This document shows positions 1 through 9,325 of a stretch of 57,847 nucleotides of DNA, piece after piece (the first letter of the stretch is position 1; each line of letters begins with the position of its first letter). The notes under the pieces were generated by a model that was not told the origin of the DNA, ran no database searches, and saw only the letters and a list, made by a program, of their open reading frames with translations. This stretch comes from Anaerofustis stercorihominis (lineage in GTDB: Bacteria; Bacillota; Clostridia; Eubacteriales; Anaerofustaceae), in NCBI RefSeq assembly GCF_005844425.1, contig NZ_SPHL01000010.1:1-57847 (forward strand), given 5' to 3'. Position numbers and translations under genes: made by a program.

Positions 1-95
1 CTATTTTTTGCTTGTTGAAAAAGCCACTTTGTATATTCTTGTGAAAAGGGTAATTTTTTTGCAAGTTTACCGTGAGTATGTATATCTAAATTCAT
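1..95 (-). CDS. PHP-domain protein, N-terminal fragment (runs off window)
   Basis: Only the first 31 codons are present. The ATG is at 95 on the minus strand, preceded by an AGGAG ribosome site at about 100-106. The peptide begins MNLDIHTHGKLAKKLPFSQE. The D-x-H-x-H motif near the N-terminus is the first metal-binding motif of PHP-domain phosphoesterases (histidinol-phosphatase and polymerase-exonuclease relatives). It lies 9 bases downstream of the ECF permease gene on the same strand, so it may be the last gene of that operon. Too little is visible to assign a substrate. Confidence 0.6.
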   Translation of the reverse strand, partial: MNLDIHTHGKLAKKLPFSQEYTKWLFQQAKN

Positions 96-104
96 TTTTT
101 CTCC

Positions 105-938
105 TTATAAAATAATTAGCTTTGAAAATAAAATACAAACGAATATCCATAAAACAGAAATTATAATAAAATTAATGTCCATTTTAGTTATGCATAATGA
201 AGATAGTTTTAATTTCTTTACATTTTCATTATTCATAGAGTATCTATAACCTTTTATTTCTAAAGCTTCAACTGTTGTTCTTGATTTTTTTGCCATATTA
301 AGCATTAATGGGTAAAATGATAAAATAATTATTTTTATTTGATAAATTAAATATTTTATTTTTCCAATTAGAGTGTTGTTTTGAGGTGGGTTTCCTCTAA
401 GTTTATAAGATAGAAGAATATTTTGAAATTCTTCCATAAGTATAGGTAAAATTCTATATCCAAAAGAAATACTAAAAGAAAGAGTTTCCGGAAATTTAAA
501 CCATAAAAGTCCATTTGCAAGCCTATCTGGATCTAAGCCCGAAAAAACTGTTATTGAAGCAAGGGAAACGATTGCTATTTTTAATGTCATTATTAATAAT
601 GGGATAATCGTTGTTGTATTTCCACCAAAAAATAAAGCAACAAAAAATAAATATCCTGTTTGAGAAAATACACCAAGGCAAAATAAAAATAAAACTAAAG
701 GTGCGATTTTAGCTAATTTTGTTGTTATGACAACCAAAATAAAAATGCCAAGCAGAATAATTATATTGTTTAAAAACCAAGGTACTATTCCAAAGAAACA
801 ATACCAACATAATAAAACTCTTGGATCTAGTTTCGCTATTTTTGTATCATCGTTTCCATATGCGTTTTTTAGAACTTGATTTCTTATATAATCAATAGAT
901 ATTTTATCTAAAATATTTTCTGATAGTTTGTTTTTCAT
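105..938 (-). CDS. ECF transporter transmembrane component (EcfT/CbiQ family)
   Basis: 277 residues, the usual length for EcfT. It has several hydrophobic helices between about residues 40 and 160 and near residues 195-215, and a last one at the C-terminus. Between them lies a conserved cytoplasmic coupling segment with the family pattern S-R-T-T-V-E-A-L-E-I-K-G-Y (about residues 220-232), which contacts the ATPases. The start codon follows the TAA stop of the upstream ATPase gene with no spacer, and its GGAGGT ribosome site lies inside that gene's last codons, so the two are translationally coupled. It forms a dedicated (group I-like) ECF transporter with the two upstream genes. Substrate unknown. 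Confidence 0.87.
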   Translation of the reverse strand: MKNKLSENILDKISIDYIRNQVLKNAYGNDDTKIAKLDPRVLLCWYCFFGIVPWFLNNIIILLGIFILVVITTKLAKIAPLVLFLFCLGVFSQTGYLFFVALFFGGNTTTIIPLLIMTLKIAIVSLASITVFSGLDPDRLANGLLWFKFPETLSFSISFGYRILPILMEEFQNILLSYKLRGNPPQNNTLIGKIKYLIYQIKIIILSFYPLMLNMAKKSRTTVEALEIKGYRYSMNNENVKKLKLSSLCITKMDINFIIISVLWIFVCILFSKLIIL

Positions 939-2633
939 TTATGCATTACCTCCAAAAGCATTGCAAAATTCATTTATTGTATAACAATTGGATTGTTTGT
1001 CAAGCATTTTTGCCATAGAATATATTTGTGGCGGATTTATTCCCATAATATCTGTTACAATGTTATTGGAAAATACTTTATCTTTATTGCCGTCATCTAT
1101 AATTTGTCCACTTGATAACACAATTATTCTATCTGCCCAGTCACATACAAGTTGCATATCGTGTGTGGCAATAATAACAGTATGAGTGATATCTTTAATA
1201 TCATTTAATGTTTTCATTATTTCTTTCCTTGTAGCAATATCTAAATTTGCTGTAGGTTCGTCGAGCAATAAAATTGAAGGGTTTAACGCTATTCCTATTG
1301 CCAGTGAAGCTCTTCGCATTTGTCCACCTGATAGCATTCTGCCATCTTTGTCTTTTATTTCATTTAAATTAAATCTTTTAAGTAGTTCAATGGTTTTTTG
1401 TTTATAATTATCAATATTTCTTGATTTAAGAGCAAAGCTTATATCTTCCTCTATTGAATCTTTAATAAACATTTGTTCAGGGTTTTGGTATACCAGTGAA
1501 ATTTTTTTTGATAAGTCTTTATAAGGGATATCTTTTATATTTTCTCCATCTATTAAAATATTTCCATTATCTTGTTTTATAAGCCCCATTATAAGCTTCA
1601 TTATCGTTGATTTTCCAGCTCCATTAGAGCCAATTAAAGCAACTTTTTCATCTTTTTTAATGTTTAAATTCATATATTTCATTATATTGTTTCTTTTACC
1701 TTTTACAGCTCTATATGATACATCTATATTTATAAACGAGATAACATCTTTTTTTTCTTTGATTTCATGAAAATTATTTTTATTATTAAATTTATATTTG
1801 TAATTTTTAAAGAAATCTAAACCTTCCTCTAATGTTGTTGGAAGTTTTTTTGTATTATTTTTTATTATATTGTTATCAATTAATTTTTTTGCTGCAATGG
1901 TGATTTGTGGAGGGAAGATGTTATTATCTTGTAGCTTATATACATCTCTTAGTGCTTCTTTAGCATTTTTTTTCCATAAGATTTCCCCGTCTTTCATCAA
2001 AATTGCATTTTTACAATATTGTGCAATAAATTCTGTATGGTGTTCTATTACAATTATTGTCTTATTATATTTTTCATTTAGCATTTTTAATGTATCATAT
2101 ATTTTCTTTGCATTTTGAGGGTCAAGCTGAGCAATTGGCTCATCTAAGATTAAAATATTTGGACTAAGAGAAATTGTTCCAGCCAAGGCAAGAAGATGTT
2201 TCTGCCCTCCTGAAAGTTGCCAAATATAATCATTCATATTTTTTTCAAGACCACATAACTTTACTGCTTTTTTACCTTTTTCTTCATAATCTTCATATGC
2301 ATAATTTAAACATGCATATGATGCTTCATCTAAAACAGTTGGTCTAACTATTTGATTTTCAAAGTCTTGATATACATATCCTACTTTACATGCAAGTTGT
2401 CCGATATCTGCCTCTTTTGTATTTGTTTTATCTATAAAAATATCTCCTGTTATATCACCATCGATAAAGTGAGGTATTAATCCATTTAATGTTTTACAAA
2501 AAGTTGATTTCCCGCAACCATTGTTACCAATGATTGCAAGGAAATCACCATCTTCAATATTTAGATTAATATTTTTTAATGTAGGTGTTTTTGCAGCAGG
2601 ATATGTAAATGTTAAATTTTTAATTTCTATCAT
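939..2633 (-). CDS. ECF transporter ATP-binding protein, two fused ABC domains
   Basis: 564 residues containing two complete ABC ATPase domains. The first has Walker A GNNGCGKST (about residue 37), signature LSGGQ and Walker B ILILDEP. The second, after a poorly conserved linker at about residues 245-295, has Walker A GSNGAGKST, signature LSGGQ and Walker B ILLLDEP. Fused EcfA-type ATPases of this kind (for example YkoD) energise a single dedicated substrate-binding component. The gene sits between the S-component and EcfT genes on one transcript, 5 bases after the S gene. It acts at the inner face of the membrane. Confidence 0.92.
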   Translation of the reverse strand: MIEIKNLTFTYPAAKTPTLKNINLNIEDGDFLAIIGNNGCGKSTFCKTLNGLIPHFIDGDITGDIFIDKTNTKEADIGQLACKVGYVYQDFENQIVRPTVLDEASYACLNYAYEDYEEKGKKAVKLCGLEKNMNDYIWQLSGGQKHLLALAGTISLSPNILILDEPIAQLDPQNAKKIYDTLKMLNEKYNKTIIVIEHHTEFIAQYCKNAILMKDGEILWKKNAKEALRDVYKLQDNNIFPPQITIAAKKLIDNNIIKNNTKKLPTTLEEGLDFFKNYKYKFNNKNNFHEIKEKKDVISFINIDVSYRAVKGKRNNIMKYMNLNIKKDEKVALIGSNGAGKSTIMKLIMGLIKQDNGNILIDGENIKDIPYKDLSKKISLVYQNPEQMFIKDSIEEDISFALKSRNIDNYKQKTIELLKRFNLNEIKDKDGRMLSGGQMRRASLAIGIALNPSILLLDEPTANLDIATRKEIMKTLNDIKDITHTVIIATHDMQLVCDWADRIIVLSSGQIIDDGNKDKVFSNNIVTDIMGINPPQIYSMAKMLDKQSNCYTINEFCNAFGGNA

Positions 2634-2638
2634 ATCCT

Positions 2639-3457
2639 TTATTTAACCTCTGTATTTTTCTTTTTCTTCATTGCGAAAAGAGTAATAATTGAAATAATAA
2701 AAGCAACGATTATTCCTATAAATATTGAATTTGTATTTCCTGCCCATTCAGCTTCCCATTCAATTAATGCCATGCCGTTTTCTGCAAGAAATTCACTGAT
2801 AATTGCAAGAATAAAGAATCCTATAGATGATAAAATAATTTTTGGAGAAATGCCTTCAAAAGAAGTTTGAGGATTTCTAGGTCTCATTCCAAGAAGAGGT
2901 TCTATTTTTCCATAAAGTTTAGGAGCTAGGAAAATTGTAGGTAACATACAAAATAGTATTCCTGAGAATAGAACGTCATTTAAAAATGCAAATCCTTCTG
3001 TAAAGAAGACACTTTCTGGAAGCCCTGCAACAGCTTCAAACTCTTCTATTGCAAATTGAACTTTTAAAATATCAATACAACATCCCATGAATTGTTGTAT
3101 TATTACACCTGATATTGCAGCTATTGCAACCATTTTTTTGTTTTTGGGATCTTTTACCATTCTTCCTGCAATATAAATACCTATTGCTAGTGTTATAAAT
3201 TTTTCAAGTTCACCTATTCCTCCAAATTGTCCAAGCATTATTTCACTAAAAACAATTTCTCCTGTTGCTGCACCAAGAGCAACTGGTAAAGGTGAAAAAA
3301 GCATTGCCAATGTTAATGGAATAAATAAGAAATATTCAACAGAAATTTCTATTATACCTATTTGAAATGAAGGTATTAGTTCTGTAAATAAAGTGGCAAT
3401 CCCATATAATGCCATTGATAAAATAAAAATCATTAAATTTTGTGTTTGTTTGTTCAT
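2639..3457 (-). CDS. ECF transporter S component, substrate unknown
   Basis: 272 residues counted from the ATG at 3457, which has a GGAGG ribosome site 11 bases upstream; the reading frame is open for 68 more codons but without a ribosome site. The protein is very hydrophobic, with about six membrane segments in the first 215 residues followed by an extra C-terminal helix and a KKKKNTEVK tail. Its place as first gene before the fused ATPase and EcfT identifies it as the substrate-binding (S) unit. I do not recognise the subfamily: it does not match the ThiT or QueT proteins found elsewhere in this window. No riboswitch is seen upstream that would hint at the ligand. Confidence 0.7.
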   Translation of the reverse strand: MNKQTQNLMIFILSMALYGIATLFTELIPSFQIGIIEISVEYFLFIPLTLAMLFSPLPVALGAATGEIVFSEIMLGQFGGIGELEKFITLAIGIYIAGRMVKDPKNKKMVAIAAISGVIIQQFMGCCIDILKVQFAIEEFEAVAGLPESVFFTEGFAFLNDVLFSGILFCMLPTIFLAPKLYGKIEPLLGMRPRNPQTSFEGISPKIILSSIGFFILAIISEFLAENGMALIEWEAEWAGNTNSIFIGIIVAFIISIITLFAMKKKKNTEVK

Positions 3458-3594
3458 TTTTTTGTTTTCCTCCAAAATATATAAATCTAAAATTATTATA
3501 AATATTTTATGTAAAATAATCTTTCTTTTAACGGTAAAAAGAAAGTAAATTTTCATTATGTGTTGATATGAAAAAAATATTTCATAATCCTGTA

Positions 3595-3625
3595 AAAAAA
3601 AAGCACATAAAATGTGCTTTTTTTT
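3595..3625 (-). terminator. Intrinsic terminator of deoD
   Basis: Arms GCACAT (3603-3608) and ATGTGC (3612-3617), extended by A/T pairs and followed on the minus strand by a U run. It lies just after the deoD stop codon and separates deoD from the ECF operon. Confidence 0.85.
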
Positions 3626-3635
3626 ATTATTATAA

Positions 3636-4346
3636 TTATTCTGCAAAAGTTTCAAGGGCAAGAGTTATCATATCGTTTAGTTTTGTTTCTCTTTCTTTAC
3701 TTGATAAGATAGTATCGGTATAAATAAAATGATCACTTACCGTAAAAATTCCAAGAGCTTTTTTATTTAAGGCTGCTGCAACACTATATAAGCCTGCTGC
3801 TTCCATTTCCACTCCGAGAATTCCAAGCTCTTTCCATTTCTTCCAACCGTCACTGCCTTGTGCATAGAAGTTGTCGCTTGAAAGAATATTTCCTACCTTT
3901 ACATCAATATTAAGTTCTTTTGCTTTATTGTAAGTTTTAATAAGCAAATCAAAATCAGCAAGGGGAGCGAAAGTTCCGTCTAAGTGGAACTGAGAAGCAA
4001 AGTTTGAATTTGTACTTGCACCTTGTGCTATTAATACATCGTTAACTTTTACATCTTCGCTGTATCCTCCGCAGCTTCCTATTCTTACTATATTTTCAAC
4101 TCCGTAAAAACTATATAATTCATGAGAATAAATTGATATTGAAGGTATACCCATTCCTGAACCCATTACGGAGATGTTTTTACCTTTATATTGTCCACTA
4201 TAACCTAGCATTCCTCTTACATTTGTTACTTCTCTTGCATTTTCCAAAAAGTTTTTTGCAATATATTTTGCTCTTAGAGGATCTCCCGGCATTAAAACCG
4301 TTTTATAAAAGTCGCCGTCTTTTGCGTTAATATGAGGTGTTGTCAT
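3636..4346 (-). CDS. deoD: Purine-nucleoside phosphorylase, DeoD type
   Basis: 236 residues, full length for the hexameric bacterial PNP family. It catalyses reversible phosphorolysis of purine (deoxy)ribonucleosides to base plus pentose-1-phosphate in the cytosol. Visible family motifs are the N-terminal phosphate-site segment MPGDPLRAKYIA, the G-S-C-G-G motif, the ribose-binding V-E-M-E-A-A-G segment near residue 180 and the catalytic S-D-H near residue 205. It follows the RelA gene by 12 bases on the same strand with a good ribosome site (AGGAGG), so the two are probably cotranscribed and linked to nucleotide salvage. A strong terminator follows. Confidence 0.96.
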   Translation of the reverse strand: MTTPHINAKDGDFYKTVLMPGDPLRAKYIAKNFLENAREVTNVRGMLGYSGQYKGKNISVMGSGMGIPSISIYSHELYSFYGVENIVRIGSCGGYSEDVKVNDVLIAQGASTNSNFASQFHLDGTFAPLADFDLLIKTYNKAKELNIDVKVGNILSSDNFYAQGSDGWKKWKELGILGVEMEAAGLYSVAAALNKKALGIFTVSDHFIYTDTILSSKERETKLNDMITLALETFAE

Positions 4347-4358
4347 TTTTTATTCCTC

Positions 4359-6518
4359 CTAAATTCTGTAAACTTCTTTTACTCCGTTAATATTTTTAAG
4401 TTTTCTGAATAAATCTTCTAACTCTTTAGTATTATGAACATTTAAACTTATGTTTACAACGGAGCCATATTTTTTGTCTGATGAAGCAGAGAAGCTAGAC
4501 ATATTAAATCCTTCGTTACTTATTATTGTCGAAATTTCGGCGGACAAACCTATTCTGTCATGGGCAGTTATTCTTATATCGGCTTCAAAGGTTTTGTTTT
4601 CCTTTAATTCTTCCGTATTCCAAGATACGTTTATAAGTCTTTCTTTGTTGATTGAATTACTTACGTTTATACAATCCGCTCTGTGAATAGATACCCCTCT
4701 GTTTTTGGTTATATATCCTACTATATTGTCTCCCGGTACGGGATTGCAGCAATTTGAGAAAAATACGGCAAGATCTGTATACCCTTGAACATTGATTGCA
4801 TTGCTGTTTTTGCTTTTTTTGTTCTTTACAAGTTTAATTTCTTTTTCTTTTTCTTCGTTTTCAAATTCATCTTTGAAATGTTCTTTTATTCTTTGGAAGA
4901 CCATTCCGCTTTTAAGTCCGCCGTATCCAATAGCTGAATACAAGTCATCCCAAGTATTTACATTAAAACGTTTTTTTACGAATTCCAAATGACCGTTTGT
5001 AGCAATTGTATTAAGAGAGTATCCATCTTTTTTAACTTCTTTTTCAAGGGCTTCTTTTCCTCTAATGATGTTTTCTTCTCTGTCTGCCTTTTTAAAGAAA
5101 GATTTTATTTTTGTTTTTGCGTGAGAACTTTTTACGATATTAAGCCAGTCTCTGCTTGGACCTTTAGAGTTTGGAGAAGTTATTATGTTTACTATATCTC
5201 CATTTTGAAGTTTATATGTTAAAGGTACCATTTTTCCGTTTACCTTTGCTCCTACACACTGATTTCCTATATCTGAATGGATTCTGTATGCAAAGTCAAT
5301 AGGGCAGGCTCCGCTTGGGAGCTGAATAACCTTTGAATTTGGAGTAAAAACGAAAACTTCATCTGTAAATAAGTCAAATTTTATTCCTTCCATAAATTCA
5401 TCGGAGTTTTCGACTTCATTTTCCATTTCCATTAATTCTCTTATCCAAATGAGTCTTTTTTCAAAACTGTCTTCTTTTTTATTTGTTGTTCCTTCTTTGT
5501 ATTTCCAGTGAGCAGCGATACCGTATTCTGCCGTTCTGTGCATTTCATATGTTCTTATTTGTATTTCGAAAGGTTCGGAGCCTTTTGTGAATACAGTTGT
5601 ATGCAAAGATTGATACATATTTGGTTTTGGCATTGCTATATAATCTTTAAATCTTCCGGGCATTGGGTTCCATAGTGTATGAGCCATACCAAGAACTCCG
5701 TAACAGTCTTTTACTGTTTTAACTAGAACCCTTATTGCAAATAAATCATATATTTCTTCAAAGGCTTTTCCTTTTTTCATTTTTCTGTAAATTGAATAAA
5801 AATGTTTAGGTCTTCCTTCTATTTTTGCTTCGATGTCGGATTCTTTTAAAACCTTACCTAACATATATTTAACATTATCTATAAAAGCTTCTCTTTCTTC
5901 TCTTTTTAGTGCAACTTTTCTTGCTATGTCGTGATATGCTTCAGGGTCAAGGTAAAGAAGAGCCAAGTCTTCAAGTTCCCATTTTATTTTAGAGATACCA
6001 AGACGATGGGCAATAGGTGCATAAATATCAAGAGTTTCTCTTGCTTTTTGTTTTTGTTTATCCGGTCTCATGGCTGATAGAGTACGCATATTATGAAGTC
6101 TATCGGCTAATTTTATTATAACGACCCTTATGTCGTTAGCCATTGCTATAACCATTTTCCTTAGATTTTCGGCTTCTCTTTGTTCTTTTGTTATAAATTG
6201 AAGTTTGCCTATTTTTGTAACTCCGTCAACTAAATTTGCTATTGTTTGATTAAAGTTTGTTTTTATCATTTCATAACTTGCAGGAGTATCTTCTATAACA
6301 TCGTGGAGAATTGCCGCACAAATGGTATCCGTATCCATGTGTAAATCCGTTAAAATAAAAGCTACTTCAAGAGGGTGAGATATATAAGGTTCCCCTGAGT
6401 ATCTTGTTTGATTTTTATGTGCATCTTTTGCAAGCAAATAAGCTCTTTCTATGATTTCAAAATTTGCATCTTTTGAATATTCTCTTATACTGTTTTCAAG
6501 TTTTCTAAGAAGTTCCAT
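4359..6518 (-). CDS. relA: Bifunctional (p)ppGpp synthetase/hydrolase (Rel/RSH)
   Basis: About 719 residues with the standard long-RSH order. The N-terminal HD hydrolase domain has H-D-V-I-E-D near residue 70. A synthetase domain follows (Y-x-S-L-H around residues 300-310), then TGS (about 390-450, with the segment PIDFAYRIHSDIG), a conserved CC zinc-finger-like region (NCCNPVPGD) and a C-terminal ACT domain. It makes and degrades the stringent alarmone. Two ATGs are close together: the one at 6524 touches the GGGAGG ribosome site, whereas 6518 is at normal spacing, so I prefer 6518. A perfect hairpin lies just upstream of the ribosome site. deoD follows. Confidence 0.95.
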   Translation of the reverse strand: MELLRKLENSIREYSKDANFEIIERAYLLAKDAHKNQTRYSGEPYISHPLEVAFILTDLHMDTDTICAAILHDVIEDTPASYEMIKTNFNQTIANLVDGVTKIGKLQFITKEQREAENLRKMVIAMANDIRVVIIKLADRLHNMRTLSAMRPDKQKQKARETLDIYAPIAHRLGISKIKWELEDLALLYLDPEAYHDIARKVALKREEREAFIDNVKYMLGKVLKESDIEAKIEGRPKHFYSIYRKMKKGKAFEEIYDLFAIRVLVKTVKDCYGVLGMAHTLWNPMPGRFKDYIAMPKPNMYQSLHTTVFTKGSEPFEIQIRTYEMHRTAEYGIAAHWKYKEGTTNKKEDSFEKRLIWIRELMEMENEVENSDEFMEGIKFDLFTDEVFVFTPNSKVIQLPSGACPIDFAYRIHSDIGNQCVGAKVNGKMVPLTYKLQNGDIVNIITSPNSKGPSRDWLNIVKSSHAKTKIKSFFKKADREENIIRGKEALEKEVKKDGYSLNTIATNGHLEFVKKRFNVNTWDDLYSAIGYGGLKSGMVFQRIKEHFKDEFENEEKEKEIKLVKNKKSKNSNAINVQGYTDLAVFFSNCCNPVPGDNIVGYITKNRGVSIHRADCINVSNSINKERLINVSWNTEELKENKTFEADIRITAHDRIGLSAEISTIISNEGFNMSSFSASSDKKYGSVVNISLNVHNTKELEDLFRKLKNINGVKEVYRI

Positions 6519-6534
6519 AGGCATCCTCCCAACC

Positions 6535-6557
6535 GACTAAACATTACATGTTTAGTC
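6535..6557 (-). promoter_or_regulatory. Perfect inverted repeat in the rel leader
   Basis: Arms GACTAAACAT (6535-6544) and ATGTTTAGTC (6548-6557) with a 3-base loop, placed immediately 5' of the GGGAGG ribosome site of the rel gene. On the plus strand it is followed by CTTTTTT and so resembles a terminator, but no plus-strand gene ends there. It may be an operator, a leader hairpin controlling rel translation, or a block to antisense transcription. Confidence 0.5.
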
Positions 6558-6722
6558 CTTTTTTGTTATCTTTTATAATAACACAAAGTGAGCATCTGTT
6601 CAACTTTATTTAATGTAAAATAAACCTACAGATTAAATATTTATTTAGTATATAATTGATTTTAAAGGGTATATTTGGTAATATAAATTATTATAGCTTT
6701 TTATTTAAGGAGAGTGTGATAA

Positions 6723-8678
6723 ATGAGTAAAAAACCATATTATATTTCAACAGCAATCGCCTATACATCAGGTAAACCTCATATTGGAAATACTTATGAA
6801 ATTGTATTGGCGGATAGTATAGCAAGATATAAAAGAATGACTGGATATGATGTTTATTTCCAAACAGGAACAGATGAACACGGTCAGAAAATAGAAACAA
6901 AGGCGAATGAAGCCGGAATTTCACCAAAAGAATTTGTAGATAACGTATCAGGCGAAATTCATAGAATTTGGGATATTATGAATACAAGCTATGATAAATT
7001 TATCAGAACTACAGATCCTTATCATGAAAAGAAAGTTCAACAAATATTTAAAAAATTATATGAAAAAGGGGATATATATAAAGGCGTATATGAAGGAATG
7101 TACTGTGAACCATGCGAATCTTTCTTTACAGAAAGTCAGCTTGTTGACGGAAAATGTCCTGACTGCGGAAGAGAAGTTACTTATGAAAAAGAAGAAGCTT
7201 ATTTCTTCAAATTAAGCAAATACGCTGACAGATTAATGGAATATATAGATTCTCACCCTGAATTTATTCAACCTGAATCAAGAAAAAATGAAATGGTTAA
7301 TAACTTCTTAAAACCCGGACTTAAAGATTTATGTGTATCAAGAACAAGTTTTAAATGGGGTATACCTGTTGATTTTGATGAAGGTCATATTGTATATGTT
7401 TGGATTGATGCTCTTTCAAACTATATTACATTCCTTGGATATGATGTTGATGGAAACCATGAAGATACATTTAAGAAATACTGGCCTGCAGATGTTCATT
7501 TAATTGGTAAAGATATTTTAAGATTCCATACAATATACTGGCCTATAATGCTTATGGCTCTTGATATCCCTCTTCCAAAACAAATTTTTGGACATCCTTG
7601 GTTACTTCTTGGTGAAGGTAAAATGAGTAAATCAAAAGGTAATGTTATTTATGCTGATGACCTTGTAGATGTATTTGGTGTTGACAGTGTAAGATATTAT
7701 CTTTTAAGAGAAATGCCTTTTGCTCAAGACGGTACACTAACTTACGAACAACTTATTGACAGAGTTAACGGAGAACTTGTAAATATATTAGGTAACCTTG
7801 TAAACAGAACTTTAGCAATGAGTAAAAAATACTTTGATGGTAAAGTTACAAATCCTAATGTTAAAGAAGATGTTGATGATGATTTAATTAAACACGTTAC
7901 AGATACACCAAGACTTGTTGAAGAAAAAATGAATGAATTAAAAGTTGCTGATGCAATTAATTTAATTATTGCTCTTGCAAGAAGAAGTAATAAATATATT
8001 GATGAAACAATGCCTTGGGTACTTGCTAAAGATGAAAGCAAAGCAGACAGATTAAAAACTGTTTTATATAATCTTTTAGAATCAATAAGAGTTATCGGTA
8101 TTTTAATTACACCTTTCTTGCCTCAAACAGGTGAAAATATCATTAAAATGTTAAATACAAAAAATGATTCTTATGAAAGTGTGTTAAGTTTTAGTGGTTT
8201 AGAAGAAGACATAGTTTTAAATGAATCATTTGTATTATTTAACAGACTTGATCCAAAAGAAATTATGAAACAAGTTGGTAAAGAAGAAAAACAAGAAAAG
8301 AAAAAAGATAAAAAAGAAAATAAAAAAGCAAAGAAAGAAGAACAAGAAAATACAGAAATTACCATTGATGATTTTGCAAAAGTTAAGTTAAGAACGGGTA
8401 AAATAGTAAGTGCAAGAAAACATCCTAATGCTGATAAATTATTGGTATTTGAAGTAATGGTTGGAGAAGAAAAAAGACAGATTGTTTCAGGTATTGCAAA
8501 ATTCTTTACCCCTGAAGAAGTTGTAGGTAAAAATGTTGTAGTAGTAGCAAACTTAAAACCTGCAAAACTTAGAGGTGAAGTTTCTGAGGGAATGTTACTT
8601 CTTGCGGAAGATAAAGACGGAAAGCTTACTTTTGTATCTCCTGAAGAAGATATTGAAAGTGGATTAGAGGTTAGATAA
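6723..8678 (+). CDS. metG: Methionyl-tRNA synthetase
   Basis: 651 residues. It charges tRNA-Met in the cytosol. The class I signature appears as H-I-G-N near residue 21. A zinc-knuckle region follows (C-E-P-C ... C-P-D-C around residues 127-147), then the KMSKS loop near residue 300 and an anticodon-binding helical domain. A lysine/glutamate-rich linker of about 30 residues (around 520-550) leads to a C-terminal EMAP-II-like tRNA-binding OB domain starting near KVKLRTGKIVSARKHPNADK, which usually supports dimerisation. Start chosen at ATG 6723 after AAGGAGAG. It heads an operon with two one-carbon folate genes. No T-box motif was seen in its short leader. Confidence 0.97.
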   Translation: MSKKPYYISTAIAYTSGKPHIGNTYEIVLADSIARYKRMTGYDVYFQTGTDEHGQKIETKANEAGISPKEFVDNVSGEIHRIWDIMNTSYDKFIRTTDPYHEKKVQQIFKKLYEKGDIYKGVYEGMYCEPCESFFTESQLVDGKCPDCGREVTYEKEEAYFFKLSKYADRLMEYIDSHPEFIQPESRKNEMVNNFLKPGLKDLCVSRTSFKWGIPVDFDEGHIVYVWIDALSNYITFLGYDVDGNHEDTFKKYWPADVHLIGKDILRFHTIYWPIMLMALDIPLPKQIFGHPWLLLGEGKMSKSKGNVIYADDLVDVFGVDSVRYYLLREMPFAQDGTLTYEQLIDRVNGELVNILGNLVNRTLAMSKKYFDGKVTNPNVKEDVDDDLIKHVTDTPRLVEEKMNELKVADAINLIIALARRSNKYIDETMPWVLAKDESKADRLKTVLYNLLESIRVIGILITPFLPQTGENIIKMLNTKNDSYESVLSFSGLEEDIVLNESFVLFNRLDPKEIMKQVGKEEKQEKKKDKKENKKAKKEEQENTEITIDDFAKVKLRTGKIVSARKHPNADKLLVFEVMVGEEKRQIVSGIAKFFTPEEVVGKNVVVVANLKPAKLRGEVSEGMLLLAEDKDGKLTFVSPEEDIESGLEVR

Positions 8679-8683
8679 TTTAT

Positions 8684-9322
8684 ATGGCTTATAAAGATTA
8701 TACTTTACAAGATTTTGTTAATAAAACGTACAGCAAAGACCCTGCTCCCGGAGGGGGCGGGGTCTGTTCCTTATGTGGCTCTTTAGGTGTGGCATTGTCG
8801 GGAATGGTTTCTAATTTTACGACAGGAAAGAAAAAGTATGCACAGTATGAAGAGGATATTCAAAAAATAATAAAAGATGCAAAGAGACTTCAAGAACGAT
8901 TTTTATCTTTGATAGATGAAGATGAAGAGAATTTTATACCTTTGTCAAAAGCATATGGTTTAAAAGCAGAAAGTGATGAAGAAAAGAAATTTAAAGATGA
9001 TGAAATTTCAAGATGTTCCGTTATTGCATGTAAGGTACCAATAGAGATTATAGATATTTCCTATGAAGCAATATTACTTCATAAAGAACTTTTAACAAAA
9101 GGTTCTGTGTTGTTAATAAGTGATGTTGGAGTAGGAGTTGAATGCTTAAGAACAGCTTTAAAAGGTGCTTACTTGAATGTATTGATAAACATGAAAACAA
9201 TAAAAGATTCTTCTTTTATAGAAAAAAATTTGAAAGAATGTAAAGATAAAGTTGATAGTGGCTTAATTTTGTGCGACGAAGTATATGATAAAGTTTTGGA
9301 TAGACTAAATATAGGAGAATAA
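8684..9322 (+). CDS. fchA: Cyclodeaminase/cyclohydrolase family protein (formimino-THF cyclodeaminase-like)
   Basis: 212 residues, the normal size of the FchA/FTCD-C family. It begins with the family hallmark P-A-P-G-G-G-G (about residues 21-27) followed by a helical segment G-S-L-G-V-A-L-S-G-M-V-S-N. Relatives convert 5-formimino-tetrahydrofolate to methenyl-tetrahydrofolate or act as methenyl-THF cyclohydrolases in anaerobes. It starts 5 bases after metG and is followed after 3 bases by folD. This arrangement fits a one-carbon folate unit supplying formyl and methylene groups. The ribosome site lies within the end of metG. The exact reaction cannot be told apart by sequence. Confidence 0.88.
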   Translation: MAYKDYTLQDFVNKTYSKDPAPGGGGVCSLCGSLGVALSGMVSNFTTGKKKYAQYEEDIQKIIKDAKRLQERFLSLIDEDEENFIPLSKAYGLKAESDEEKKFKDDEISRCSVIACKVPIEIIDISYEAILLHKELLTKGSVLLISDVGVGVECLRTALKGAYLNVLINMKTIKDSSFIEKNLKECKDKVDSGLILCDEVYDKVLDRLNIGE

Positions 9323-9325
9323 AAA

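Noticed and set aside
2639-3661. Longer reading frame for the ECF S component starting at 3661
   Set aside because: The extra 68 codons overlap the deoD terminator and deoD end and lack a ribosome site; the ATG at 3457 has GGAGG.
6565-6722. T-box leader before metG
   Set aside because: The interval is short and has no T-box sequence (TGGNACCGCG type) or terminator/antiterminator pair.
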